From Cephalotus follicularis (taxonomy: Eukaryota; Streptophyta; Magnoliopsida; Oxalidales; Cephalotaceae), in the NCBI GenBank assembly GCA_001972305.1, contig BDDD01002266.1, positions 124,001 to 188,000 of the forward strand: 64,000 nt of DNA, read 5' to 3'. This document shows, one piece after another, positions 24,702 through 34,997 of the stretch (the first letter of the stretch is position 1; every line of letters starts with the position of its first letter). The notes beneath the pieces are model-generated. The model had not been told where the DNA came from. It did no database searches and saw nothing but the letters and a program-made list of their open reading frames with translations. Made by a program: the position numbers and the translations under genes.

Positions 24702-24739
24702 GCCGCATGGAAACAAAAATGCGGCTGAGCAAACCTCAG
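24702..24739 (-). promoter_or_regulatory. Conserved double hairpin in the D 3' LTR
   Basis: On the reverse strand, CTGAG-GTTTG-CTCAG followed by GCCGC, a 14-base loop and GCGGC. It lies 315 bp from the LTR 3' end. The 5' LTR copy at 31290-31326 has a four-base first loop but the same stems and the same distance. Confidence 0.6.
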
Positions 24740-25737
24740 TACAGATAAGGGAAATAAAACAGTAAACGACGATTTAAAAACAGTAATATTTCAATAAACT
24801 TCGTAATAGAAATCTTAAACAGTTACAACAGTTTAATCATATTCAAATATCAATTGCATATCTTTCGAAACAATTTCAGAACATTTCAAAAACATCATAA
24901 ATCATAGTTCATAAAAACATACTGAACCATATTCATATCACATATCATAAATTTTGGCAAGAGAGGCGCTAATTCCACATGCCCACTAGAATTGAAGTGT
25001 ACGGCACTACACAAGTCAATTCTCACATACACATATCTGATCACACATTGGACCATATATCTGAATTCACCTCAGATCACATAAACTAGAATCGATTCAT
25101 ACGCCTCTATCAAACATAGCGGATCCACAAATCCACCTCATGGGATTTGTTCATACACTCAGAGACGCCGTAGTCTAATCACACCGCTACGGAAGTGTCA
25201 CGTCCCCGTACCAGGCCCACGAAGTGCCTATGGTAAGCCCCATAGGTGGGTACAATACTCAGAATTTTAAATTTATTGATTTATCAAAATCAATTTAAAT
25301 CACATAAATATATTTTCATAAAACATATTCAAAAACAGCTAACAACGGTATCATAACATATAATATCATAATATATCGTATCGATAAGATAGGAATCAAT
25401 TAAAATGTCAAACCAACTTTAAATTCGAATGTATTAAAATCATGAAACATCGTTGATTTCATAAAAAAAGATGCTTAGCAAGACAATTTAAGTTCGAATG
25501 TCAGATAGCCAAGGAACAGAAAATCCGTACCTTATGTGCTTACACAGTACTTACGAATAGGCGATCAAAAACAATTTCTCCTTTGAAGCACACAATCTAA
25601 AAGGCATTCAAAATATATGTATAAGAGTCTAAAACACACCAGAAGTATTAAACAGACTCTTAACAGTGTTTGAAAAAGACTCGGATCGATTCGGGGATCA
25701 AACGAATCAAAACAGTTGAAAACAGCACATTCCAGAG

Positions 25738-25915
25738 CAAAACAGTCGACTAAAACAGGGCTCCAGTCAACTGGGGAGGCTTGGCAGTCGACTATTCATA
25801 TGGTCCAGTCGACTACACAATTAAAAGTGCAGGCAGTCGACTGTGTTCATCCCTCCAGTCGACTACACAACCATTCCAGCCGACTGTCCACAGAGACAGC
25901 CGACTGTTCTGGGCG
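25738..25915 (-). repeat. Cluster of CAGTCGACTG palindromes in the D 3' LTR
   Basis: About eight copies of AGTCGACTG or AGCCGACTG in 178 bp, spaced 18-35 bp. The cluster is absent from the 5' LTR of D, where it falls within the deleted part. Confidence 0.75.
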
Positions 25916-26947
25916 ACAGAACAGTTGGAAATCCGACGATTTGCTACTGAAAAAGGTTCAAATGGTTTCTACATTGAACTAGAGACATATGGACATAAAC
26001 ATATGATCATATATGACTTGTAGGTGACATAGAAACATATAATTAACAAGAAAACGACTTGACAGTGATTTATCTTTCAAAAGGAAGAAGACAATGGATG
26101 TATATGTCCAGATTCTGTCTCTAATTGATTATGGATGTTATAAAACAAGTTTGTGATGTTAAGGACACAGAAACTAGCAGGAGGAACACAAGCACAAACA
26201 CACAATCTGCTGTGACAAAAACAGAGGCAAAGAGAACAAAACCAAAAGAAAACCGAAAACAAGGAGAAACTTAGCAAACTAAACGAATTCAATTCAAAAT
26301 AACACAAAAAGGATTAAGATTACCTCTACGAATTTGTTGAAACAAATACACAGCAGCTTGACACACACCCACAAGGCAGAATTTACAGTGGCTTGCAAGA
26401 AGGATGAGTGGAACATATAAAATGGCAAAGGTACTCTAAGAAAGGAGAAAGAAGGAGACACAATTTGACAAAAGGGAAAAGAAAGGAGGATTTTCTGGAA
26501 TTTGAAATAGGAAAAGAAAGACTTAGCATGTGATTTTGATGGTGGGAAGAAGGAATCATGGGAAAGTAGGAGGAAAGTAGGAAGAAAATGGTAAAATAGG
26601 GAAAAAGGAAAATAAAGAAATAATAATAAAAGGAATTAAGTGATTTTAAAATAAAAAGGTAATTAATTTGTTTTTAATTAAAATATTTTTGGATTAAAAT
26701 AAAATAAATAAAACCCAAACCCAACATAGGATAACACGCCCAAAATTTCGGACTGGTAACAGTCAGCTTAAATCACATAAACCCGATCATAGGGCAACCG
26801 GACTTTTAAAAATTAAACAAAATTAAAAGCCCGAAAACACATATAAAATCCGTAAAAATATATTTACGGACGAGCAGGGTATTACATCCACCCCCCCTAA
26901 AAAGAAGATTTCGTCCCGAAATCACAAACACAAACATACATCAAACA

Positions 26948-29852
26948 AACCAGTGCGGATAACGCTCCCGAATATGCTCCTCAAGCTCTCAAGTAGCTTC
27001 ACGTTCGAGATGATTCCTCCACAGCACTTTCAAAAAGAAACGGTCTTGCTACGTGTCACCCATTCCTGACGATCCAAAATAGCCTCGGCCTCCTCGTCAC
27101 AAGACAAATCCTCACGAATGCTGTCCAACGGGTAGTGAACCACATGCAGAGGATGATACTGATAACTCCTCAACAAAGACACGTGGAACACATTATGGAC
27201 ATGTGCTAACTGCGGAGGCAAAGCTAACCGATAAGCAACCGCGCCTATCCTTTCCAGAACTTTGAAAGGCCTGATAAACCGCGGACTCAACTTTCCTTTT
27301 AGTCCAAAACGTCTGACTCCTTTCCAAGGTGAAACTTTCAAGAACACATGTTCACCAACCTTGAACTCCAAGTCCCTCCGATGTCTGTCCGCATAACTCT
27401 TCTGTCGAGATTGAGCTGCTTTCAATCTCTCCCTTTCTATTGCCACTTTCTCCGTAGTGACCTGTACTAGCTCGGGTCCCTCGATAACTCGCTCTCCAAC
27501 TTCATCCCAACATGTCGGAGCACGACATTTCCTCCCATACAGAGCTTCAAACGGAGCCATACCAATGCTAGCATGCCAACTGTTATTGTAGGCAAACTCT
27601 ACCAAGCTCAAATACTCACCCCAGCCCCCAGTCCACTCCAAAGCACAAGACCTCAACATATCCTCTAAGGTCTGGATGGTTCTCTCAGTCTGCTCATCTG
27701 TCTGTGGATGAAAAGCTGTACTGTAACTGAGCCTAGTACCCCAAGATTTTTGAAATCCTTTCCAAAACCGCGATGTGAAACGAGGATCCCTATCCGAAAC
27801 AATGGATACCGGAGTCCCATGCAGTCTCACTATCTCCTGCTGAAACACCTCAGCCAAGCGATCCACCGAAAAGTCTTCTCGGATAGCCAGGAAGTGAGCC
27901 GATTTCGTCAATCAATCCACTACTACCCAGATAGCATCATTCCTTCTGAAAGTTCTCAGCAAACCCGTAACAAAATCCATCGATATACTTTCCCATTTCC
28001 AAACCGGAACTTCCAAGGGTTGTAACAAACCACTAGCACGCTGGTGTTCAATCTTTACCTGCTGACAGATCAAACACTTCCCAACGTACTCCGCAATATC
28101 CCTTTTCATTCCATTCCACCAGAAATTCTTCTTCAAGTCCTTATACATTTTCGTAGAACCCGGATGTATAGAAAATGGAGAACTGTGTGCCTCAGACAAA
28201 ACAGCATCTCTGATAGAAGAATCTGACGGAACACACAACCGATTATCCAGCCATATCACACCAGCTCCCTTCCTCATAAGCTGAGTAAGTGGTAGGGCTA
28301 TAGAGGAAAAGCCTTCCACAAACCGCCTATAATATCCAGCCAAACCCAAGAAACTCCTAACCTCCGTCACTGTGGTAGGTCTGGGCCATTTAGTAATAGC
28401 CTCAACTTTAGCAGGATCCACACAAATACCTTCAGCTGTAACCACATGACCCAAAAACGCCACCTATTCCAACCAGAAATCACACTTTGAGAACTTCGCG
28501 TACAACTGATTCTTCCTGAGAATCCCCAACATAATGCGAAGCTGTTCTTCATGCTCTTCCTTCGACTTGGAATACACAAGAATGTCATCTATGAGCACAA
28601 TAACAAACTGATTCAAGTACTCATGAAAAACCCTATTCATCAAATCCATGAAAACTGCCGGTGCATTAGTGAGTCCGAAAGGCATCACCAAAAACTCATA
28701 ATGCCCATACCGAGTACGGAAAGCAGTTTTAGGCACATCCTCATCCTTTATCCGAAGCTGGTGATATCCCGATCTCAAATCAATCTTCAAGAAATACCGA
28801 GCACCTTGGAGTTGATCAAACAAGTAATCAATCCTAGGTAGCGGGTATTTATTCTGAACAGTGATTCGGTTCAATTCTCTGTAGTCTATACATAACCTCA
28901 TAGACCCATATTTCTTCTTCACAAAAAGAACCGGAGCACGCCACGGCGAAATACTAGGCCGAATGAAACCCCGATCCAACAGCTCTTGCAACTGTTCCTT
29001 CAATTCTTGCAGTTCCAACGGTGCCATTCTATAAGGTGCCTTAGATATAGGTGCCACTCCGGGAATGAGTTCGATGGTAAACTCCACTTCCCGTTGCGGT
29101 GGCAAACCCGGTAACTCCTCCGGAAACACATCAGCAAAATCTCGTACCACAGGATAGTCTTCAAGGCGAGGCTCAACCTTTGAGACATCCTTCACAATAG
29201 CTAAGAAACCTTCATCGCCCTTAGCTACCAACTTTCGAGCTTTCAAAACGGATATAACTTTTACTTCTTGCCTAGGATGTGAACCCTGAAAAACAAACTC
29301 AGGACTATTCACATCCCCAAACAGAACTCTCCGAGCATAGCAGTCGATCGTAGCCCGATGTCGATTCAACCAGTTCATTCCAATAATCAAATCAAAGTCA
29401 TACATATCGATGGGCAAAAGATCCGCATCACGAATCCGATCATCGAAAACAAGAGGACAAGCATAGAAGCACTCAGATATCACAATAGAAGAACCCGTAG
29501 GGGTCGAAAGAACCAAAGCTGGATCAAGCAACTGGGAAGACATCCCAAGATACAGAACAAAAGACCTCGCTACAACCGAGTGGGTCGATCCAGTATCATA
29601 CAAAACATAAGCCCTATGGTTACCAACATAGATAAAGCCCGAAACTGTACCTGATACGTTAGCTGCCTGTTGAGTCGTGATAGCAAAGACACGACCTCCC
29701 ACGTTGCGCTGTCCATGATCTGCATTATTCCCCTTCCTTTCCTTCGCACGAGGGTCAGGACAATCCTTCACGAAATGCCCTTTTTGTCCACACACAAAAC
29801 AGGCTCCACTAGCCTTGTAACACACTCCCACCGGATGCTGTCTACCACACAC
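26948..29852 (-). pseudogene. Tekay-like pol of element D, RNase H missing
   Basis: From 29852 downwards: zinc knuckle [14 protein letters not shown] (about 29760), protease with an intact DTGSTHS (about 29600), and RT with LIDDIL (about 28595), open to a TAG at 28464-28466. The frame continues as AFLGHVV and the GYYRRFVE segment to LMRKGA near 28268, then jumps to [11 protein letters not shown], so RNase H is gone. The integrase has its zinc-binding residues (about 28200-28060) and catalytic D, D and E (about 27985, 27810, 27700). A TGA at 27909-27911 (was CGA) separates its halves. After about 27030 a frameshift and a TGA (was TGG) break the chromodomain-like C-terminus, which ends near 26948. 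Y and B supply the ancestral codons for 28464 (CAG). Confidence 0.9.
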
Positions 29853-30065
29853 ATCACACTTGGCAATCTGGACATCCGCAGCTCCCTGTGTCTGCCTTTG
29901 GTCATTACTGGGATATTGCTGTCCCCGGTTATCATTCCTCTTACCACGCTTGCCATTCCTATTCTTATTCTGTCTAGAACCTTGCCCTGGAGAATCACCT
30001 CTGTTTCTCTTTGTGTCAAACTCCTATCGAGCAGCTTGGAAATCTAACCTTTCCAGCTCAATGTT

Positions 30066-30803
30066 CTAAGCCGCATTAGCCACTTCAGATACATCAGCAA
30101 ACCTGGTGTTGATCAATTTACCCCAGAACTGATAGTGCAACTTCCACTTGAACTTTTCTGCCTGCTCCAATGCTGCCCCTGCCGCAGAACCAGCAAAACC
30201 AGCAAGCATAGTGAAACAGGTCAAGAACTCTATCACCGACTCTCCATCCTTCTGTCTGGTATTGATAAACTCTCTAGCGTAAGCCTCCTTATCAGCGGTG
30301 GGAAAGTACTGCTGATAAAAGACCTCACAAAACTCAGACCAGGTCAAGGTCTCTGCATAGTTGCCACCCTTAGCCAAAACCACAGCTTTCCACCATTTCT
30401 GAGCATCATTCTTAAGCTTGTACACAGCTAACTTAATCTTTTGTTCATCACTGCAACCAAGCACATCAAAGATCTTGTCCATATTAGCAATCCAGTTCTC
30501 AGCTTCCACCGGAGTCGCGGCTGAGCTGAAAGACTGCGGTCTCTGCTTTTGGAACCGTTCTAGCCAAACATAAGTGAGCGTATCAGTCCTATCCCCAGCA
30601 TCTCTTCCCAACTGGACATCAGCTGGAGCATCATTAGCAGCAACCTGCTCCCTACGGCCCTGATTCAGATTCTGTTCATTCAATGCGCGCCGTATCTCCT
30701 GAGCGGCAACCTGACGTATGAGCTCCTCCATGGTAGGCTTATTTCTGACTTCCTGAGCCTCAGCGGGTGCAGTCCTCCGAGCAGTGTTTCTTGTACGTGC
30801 CAT
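30066..30803 (-). pseudogene. gag of element D
   Basis: A 245-residue open frame starts at ATG 30803 with MARTRNTARRTAPAEAQ. It contains the matrix/capsid-like segment FQKQRPQSFSS, the KWWK motif and FYQQYFPTADKEAYAREF, and stops at 30066. Alignment with Y shows the gene should continue: downstream in frame come NIELERL and, after a second TAG at 30024-30026 that was CAG, a basic low-complexity region leading to the knuckle at 29760. This is the best preserved gag N-terminus in the window. Its start resembles the histone H3 tail, as noted under findings. Confidence 0.85.
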
Positions 30804-30956
30804 CTATGAAAAGGCACCCAAAACATAAAACATCACAAGGAACAAAACAGAAAACAGAAAACATATCAGAAAATCATAAGCGAAACAGCCTAACCCGGTG
30901 TCTACCCAGTCTCACAGGTCAAACCTAGTTAGGTCTTCTAAGGAAACAAAACCAAT

Positions 30957-30968
30957 TCTCTGATACCA
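30957..30968 (-). other. Primer-binding site of element D
   Basis: Reverse strand TGGTATCAGAGA, complementary to initiator Met tRNA, 6 bases inside the 5' LTR that starts at 30975. Confidence 0.85.
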
Positions 30969-30974
30969 CAAATC

Positions 30975-32181
30975 TGTAACACCCCCGGACGGCGGGAGTC
31001 GTCACAGGGTCAGATCGTACATAACATAACTTAACAAATCATAAGTTTACTTTATTAGCCAATAAGAGCCAAAAACGTGGCAGTCTTATCAAAACATTAA
31101 AACTTAACCATTTAACATATTAAGCAATTACAGAAACTTAAAGCATAAACCAATTCCAATTTAAAACATAAAACATAAATATCCATGTTTCAGACCACTA
31201 AACATAACATAAAGATCACTCTCCTAAGAATCCAACACATAGGGAGGTCTTCACTCAATCACACTTTCCCCCGCTGCTCCTGAAAACATGCCGCATGGAA
31301 ACAAAAACGCGGCTGAGCAAACTCAGTACGGATAAGGGAAATAAAACAGTAAACGATGATTTAAAAACAGTAATATTTCAATAAACTTTGTAACAGAAAT
31401 CTTAAACAGTTACAACAGTTTAATCATATTCAAATATCAATTGCATATCTTTCGAAACAATTTCGGAACATTTCAAAAACATCATAAATCATAGTTCATA
31501 AAAACATACTGAGCCATATTCATATCACATATCATAAATTTTGGCAAGGGAGGCGCTAATTCCACATGCCCACTAGAATTGAAGTGTACGGCACTACACA
31601 AGTCAATTCTCACATATACGAATTTGACGAAACAAATACACAGCAGCTTGACACACACCCACAAGGCAGAATTTAAAGTGGCTTGCAAGAAGGATGAGTG
31701 CAACATATAAAATGGCGAAGGTACTCTAAGAAAGGAGAAATAAGGAGACACAATTTGACAAAAGGGAAAAGAAAGGAGGATTTTCTGGAATTTGAAATAG
31801 GAAAATAAAGACTTAGCATGTGATTTTGATGGTGGGAAGAAGGAATCATGGGAAAGTAGGAGGAAATTAGGAAGAAAATGGTAAAATAGGGAAAAAAGAA
31901 AATAAAGAAATAATAATAAAAGGAATTAAGTGATTTTAAAATAAAAAGGTAATTAATTTATTTTTAATTAAAATATTTTTGGATTAAAATAAAATAAATA
32001 AAACCCAAACCCAACATAACATAACATAACACACCCAAAATTTCGGACTGGTAACAGTCAGCTCAAATCACATAAACTCGATCATAGGGCAACCGAACTT
32101 TTTAAAATTAAACAAAATTAAAAGCCCGAAAACACATATAAAATCCGTAAAAATATATTTACGGACGAGCATGGTATTACA
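30975..32181 (-). repeat. 5' LTR of element D, internally deleted
   Basis: It matches 24387-26886 at both ends but jumps at about 31616 from the equivalent of 25035 to the equivalent of 26329, losing about 1.3 kb. The lost piece contains the whole TCGA palindrome cluster. The hairpin at 31290-31326 is retained. Confidence 0.87.
31290..31326 (-). promoter_or_regulatory. Conserved double hairpin in the D 5' LTR
   Basis: Same two stems as 24702-24739, with the first loop shortened from GTTTG to TTTG on the reverse strand. Confidence 0.6.
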
Positions 32182-33181
32182 AGTTACAACATTCAATTTA
32201 ACATTTCAATCTTTCTATTAACAATTAGGTCAAGGATTTACTAAAAAACCCTAAAAATCCTAATTTCACTCAATACATTCAATTCAATCATTCAATCAGT
32301 CATTCAATCATGCAATTCAATCAATCAATAAATAAAGCAGTAGGCAATTCAGTAAAGAAGTCTTACCTGTCACTGAAGCTTGAAAAGTTGAGCTCCCAAT
32401 CAATCGATCGGCAAAAATCGCCCAATAATCCTCTACTTTCTTGTTCAATCGGTAAGCCGCCACCTGTAATCGGTGTCCTTGTTGAAGGAGCTGCAAATCC
32501 GGCTGCAAGAGAGGAAGATGGAGGCTCTAGCTAGAGAGAGAGGGGGAGAAGGATAGAGAGAGGGAGAAGAATGTGTGAAAAATGAGAGAGTGAGAGTGAG
32601 AATTGACTTATATAGTCGATTCGGTCAACTCTCCGAAACTCAGCTCAAAGTCCCGACTATACATGCATAAAACCAAAACAATCTCAATAGGTATGAGAAT
32701 GCCTCAACTCAAAACAGTTCAGTACGGTCCAAAACGGTACAATACGGTACGATGTATGCATGAACAATACAAAAGGGAATTCGGGTCATCACACAAGTGT
32801 CCTCCAGAGCTACAGACACGTGGTCGGGCGTATACATTCTGAAGATATAACGCACAATAACGCTCCGGCGTAAGATCAAGGAAATGGCGAGATACTTGGC
32901 ATTTTCTTAGTGGTACAATAATCATTTCCGCAAGTCAAGTAAGGTAGTTACAACAAGCTCTACTATAAATATAGCAATCGAATACCTTGCACAGGTCGGC
33001 CATTTTGATACATTCAAAGCACCTTTGTATTGTTTTCTTTTCCTTTTCTGACTTAAGCATCGGAGAGTCCCCAAGAGTGAAACCTTCTGGACCTACGATT
33101 AGTTTGCTTTCTTTGTGCATGGACGACCGTCAAATACTAGCAAACCACTATTCTCGGAGTATCCGAAACGTTTTCTCAACA

Positions 33182-33523
33182 AATCAAATCTCTACACGTG
33201 ATGTACTGTTGAGAAGTTGATTTCGATATCAACAAAACAAATAACATTTTATAAAATTATCATTTTCATAACTTTATTCTTGACACTATAATATTAAATA
33301 AGAGTAAGAATAAAATTTTAAATGAAAGCTAACATATAAATTTATTCACTTAAAATATATTGTGTATTTGTTGACGACACTTTTAGAATGGGACCAAAGG
33401 AATAATAAATATAATTTAATAATTTAGATTTATTCAATAAATAATAACAATTATTCGTAAAAAATTTTAAAAACTTTCTGATAACCCATATAAGCTGTTC
33501 AAGTAGTTATTTAAACCAATAAT
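33182..33523. other. AT-rich flank without recognisable feature
   Basis: Begins directly after the 3' LTR of element A. Strongly AT-rich, with no coding potential or repeat that I can identify. Confidence 0.4.
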
Positions 33524-33530
33524 AAATTTA

Positions 33531-33818
33531 AGGGTAAAATACAAAAAAACCTTTGAGTTTTGGACTCGTTAACACTTTGCCCCATCTGTTTTCAAATATT
33601 ACATATACCCTATTGACTTACAATTTATTTTTATAACATATGGGGTTAATGGTTAAATTGACTCAAAATTGAGAAGGTTAATTGTTAACGGACTCATACC
33701 TGATGAAGTTTATGGTTAAACGGATTCAAAAATGAGGAGGTTTTTATAATATTTAAAAATATAAGGGAAAAAAATGTTAATCAGTCCAAATTTTAAGAAA
33801 GTTTTTATATTTTACCCT
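33531..33818. mobile_element. MITE-like element with inverted terminal repeats
   Basis: The left end, AGGGTAAAATACAAAAA, and the reverse complement of the right end, AGGGTAAAATATAAAAA, agree; the match continues with differences for about 45 bp (TTTGGACT ... TTAACA). AAATTTA flanks both sides (33524-33530 and 33819-33825). The 288-bp element has no coding capacity. A 7-bp duplication, or 8 bp with one mismatch, does not identify the superfamily securely. Confidence 0.6.
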
Positions 33819-33825
33819 AAATTTA

Positions 33826-34501
33826 AATGTCTTCAATTTATCGGATACACGTTATTTGTAAATAACTTTCAATTCATATATGCGTGACACTAGTTCATTC
33901 TAAAATATAGGGTAAGGTTACCCGACCTAACAAAAATGTGATGTGAAGGACTTTCCACCACAGTTTCTTGCCGCCTTGATCAACTACGGAGTCTACAAGC
34001 ATGACGTAACAAAAGTTAGAATATGTCTAATAAAAAACCAGTAGTCGTTTAATATGTGTCAAAAACCAAATGGAGACATCATTTTCAGTTTCTAAGTTCC
34101 ACTAGTCGTTTAATATGTGTCATAAACCAAATGGAGACATCATTTTCAGTTTCTAAATTCTTAATCAAACTTTCATTTGGGATTAGGACACGTGGAAAGG
34201 TCTTCATGCTGTTGATCAAAGAGCAAAATCAACATGACGCGGTGGCATTATACAGACCCATAAACATGTTTCAAAATTCAAATTAAACTACTTCTAAGTT
34301 CTAAATGATGTTTTTGACTTTAATCCGTGAAGAAAACTACATGGAGAGAGCACAAATCTCATGATAGGTTAGAGAGAGAGAAAAGCTCCTCCCTCTCTCT
34401 ACCTCCTTATCCTTTCTCTTTGTCGCCTAGCTTCCTTCTCCTTTCCCCTTCTTTCACCTCTTCCTTTATCCTTCTTTCTGTCTTTTCCCCGTCTTTGTTA
34501 T
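33826..34501. other. Spacer with pyrimidine-rich stretch before element R
   Basis: No gene seen. 34378-34500 is strongly C/T-rich (repeated CTCTCTC, CCTTCTCC) and borders the insertion site of R. Because the LINE-like gene resumes on the other side of R, it may be part of that element's 5' untranslated region. Confidence 0.4.
34042..34163. repeat. 61-bp tandem duplication
   Basis: Units 34042-34102 and 34103-34163 both read TAGTCGTTTAATATGTGTCA and contain ATGGAGACATCATTTTCAG; only a few bases differ. Confidence 0.85.
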
Positions 34502-34506
34502 GATTC

Positions 34507-34924
34507 TGATATGGTTACACTGGATGAAAGTAAAGTATTACAGCGAGCTCAGGAGCTAATAGATAAAGATGAAGATATCGATGTGGACATTATTGAAGAA
34601 TTATCAAGAGAAGTGGTATTGTGAAGAGGCAAGAGAGAAAAGAGGATGCTAGTTGTAGACATATAGTTAACTGTTGTGAAAGTTAGTTAACATTCTGTCA
34701 GTAAAAGTTTAATTGGAATAGAAGTATTTAGTAGCTTAAATAGGGGAGGATGTGTTTGTATTAGTATGGATTCTTGTAAACAGTTTCTCTGTTTTCAAGG
34801 AGACGGATGCTTCTCGAAATGACATCAATGTTCATATAAACCATTGATCAATTCCAAGGGTTACCTAAAGATCCAAATCAATAATACATTGTTCTTCTTT
34901 TCCTTGTTTTACAAGATCGTATCA
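34507..34924 (+). repeat. 5' LTR of element R
   Basis: Matches 37148-37573 with scattered differences and a few small indels. Short LTRs of this size are usual for Reina. Confidence 0.87.
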
Positions 34925-34928
34925 TTTT

Positions 34929-34944
34929 TGGTGCTTTCATTGTC
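34929..34944 (+). other. Probable primer-binding site of element R
   Basis: TGGTGCTTTCATTGTC begins four bases after the 5' LTR. It differs from the initiator Met site of the other elements; I cannot assign the tRNA. Confidence 0.55.
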
Positions 34945-34997
34945 CTGCATTTTGTATTCTTGATACGGGATTCTTGAAGTTAATTGAAGCGGAATCA

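Larger units (their letters stand above)
24387..26886 (-). repeat. 3' LTR of element D
   Basis: In window orientation it starts TGTAATACCCCCGGACGG and ends GCAGGGTATTACA; the reverse strand has a run of seven G (26889-26896 region) as polypurine tract directly before the LTR. It includes the double hairpin at 24702-24739 and the palindrome cluster at 25738-25915. Confidence 0.87.
24387..32181 (-). mobile_element. Element D: reverse-strand Tekay-like chromovirus inside the E LTR
   Basis: Left LTR 24387-26886 and right LTR 30975-32181 flank a reverse-strand gag-pol; AGTTA at both edges is the duplication. The right LTR is the 5' LTR, since a primer site lies beside it. It is only 1207 bp against 2500 bp on the left because a central piece was deleted. 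RNase H is missing from pol. Gag and protease-RT reading frames are longer here than in any other copy, so D is one of the younger elements of nest 1, in agreement with its position inside E. Confidence 0.9.
16340..32793 (-). mobile_element. Element E: reverse-strand Tekay-like chromovirus
   Basis: Two LTRs (16340-18910 and 23007-32793, the second split by D) bracket a reverse-strand gag-pol, with CAAGT flanks at 16335-16339 and 32794-32798. A primer-binding sequence complementary to initiator Met tRNA sits beside the right-hand LTR, which is therefore the 5' LTR. The RNase H module is missing, the integrase has lost two catalytic residues, and several stops are present. Confidence 0.87.
23007..32793 (-). 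repeat. 5' LTR of element E, interrupted by element D
   Basis: It aligns with 16340-18910 except for a loss of about 590 bp, joining sequence equivalent to 16825 and 17400 at about 23488, and for the insertion of D at 24387-32181. AGTTA at 24382-24386 and 32182-32186 is the duplication made by D. Its left end reads AGTAACAC instead of TGTAACAC. Net length is about 1990 bp. Confidence 0.85.
1..33181 (+). mobile_element. Element A: Tat-lineage Ty3/gypsy retrotransposon, 3' portion, split by three insertions
   Basis: The element enters the window inside pol and ends at its 3' LTR. Order: end of protease, reverse transcriptase, RNase H, a second archaeal-type RNase H, integrase, a non-coding stretch with an antisense ORF, a purine-rich tract and the 3' LTR. 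A second RNase H and an accessory ORF between pol and the 3' LTR are known marks of the Tat group (Ogre/Retand relatives). Removing S1 (2157-5734), B (8507-14961) and E (16340-32793) with one copy of each 5-bp duplication rejoins the coding and LTR sequences cleanly. The 5' LTR and gag lie outside the window, so the target duplication of A itself cannot be checked. Several stops and a frameshift show it is dead. Confidence 0.85.
16278..33181 (+). repeat. 3' LTR of element A, interrupted by element E
   Basis: The LTR appears to start TGATATGGGAAAAATC at 16278, just after the purine tract, and to end GTTTTCTCAACA at 33181. Element E occupies 16340-32793 within it; CAAGT at 16335-16339 and 32794-32798 is the duplication, and the LTR sequence rejoins across it. 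Net length is about 445 bp, plausible for a Tat LTR. The outer ends are inferred from the TG and CA positions, because the 5' LTR is outside the window. Confidence 0.65.

Noticed and set aside
33182..34501. Host gene in the spacer between the two nests
   Set aside because: Short frames only, no splice-compatible conserved coding segments, and strongly AT-rich sequence.
34672..34924. Shorter LTRs for element R starting at TGTTGTGAAAG (34672 and 37321)
   Set aside because: The similarity extends further upstream to TGATATGG at 34507 and 37148, where GATTC flanks fit a target duplication; the longer LTR explains more.
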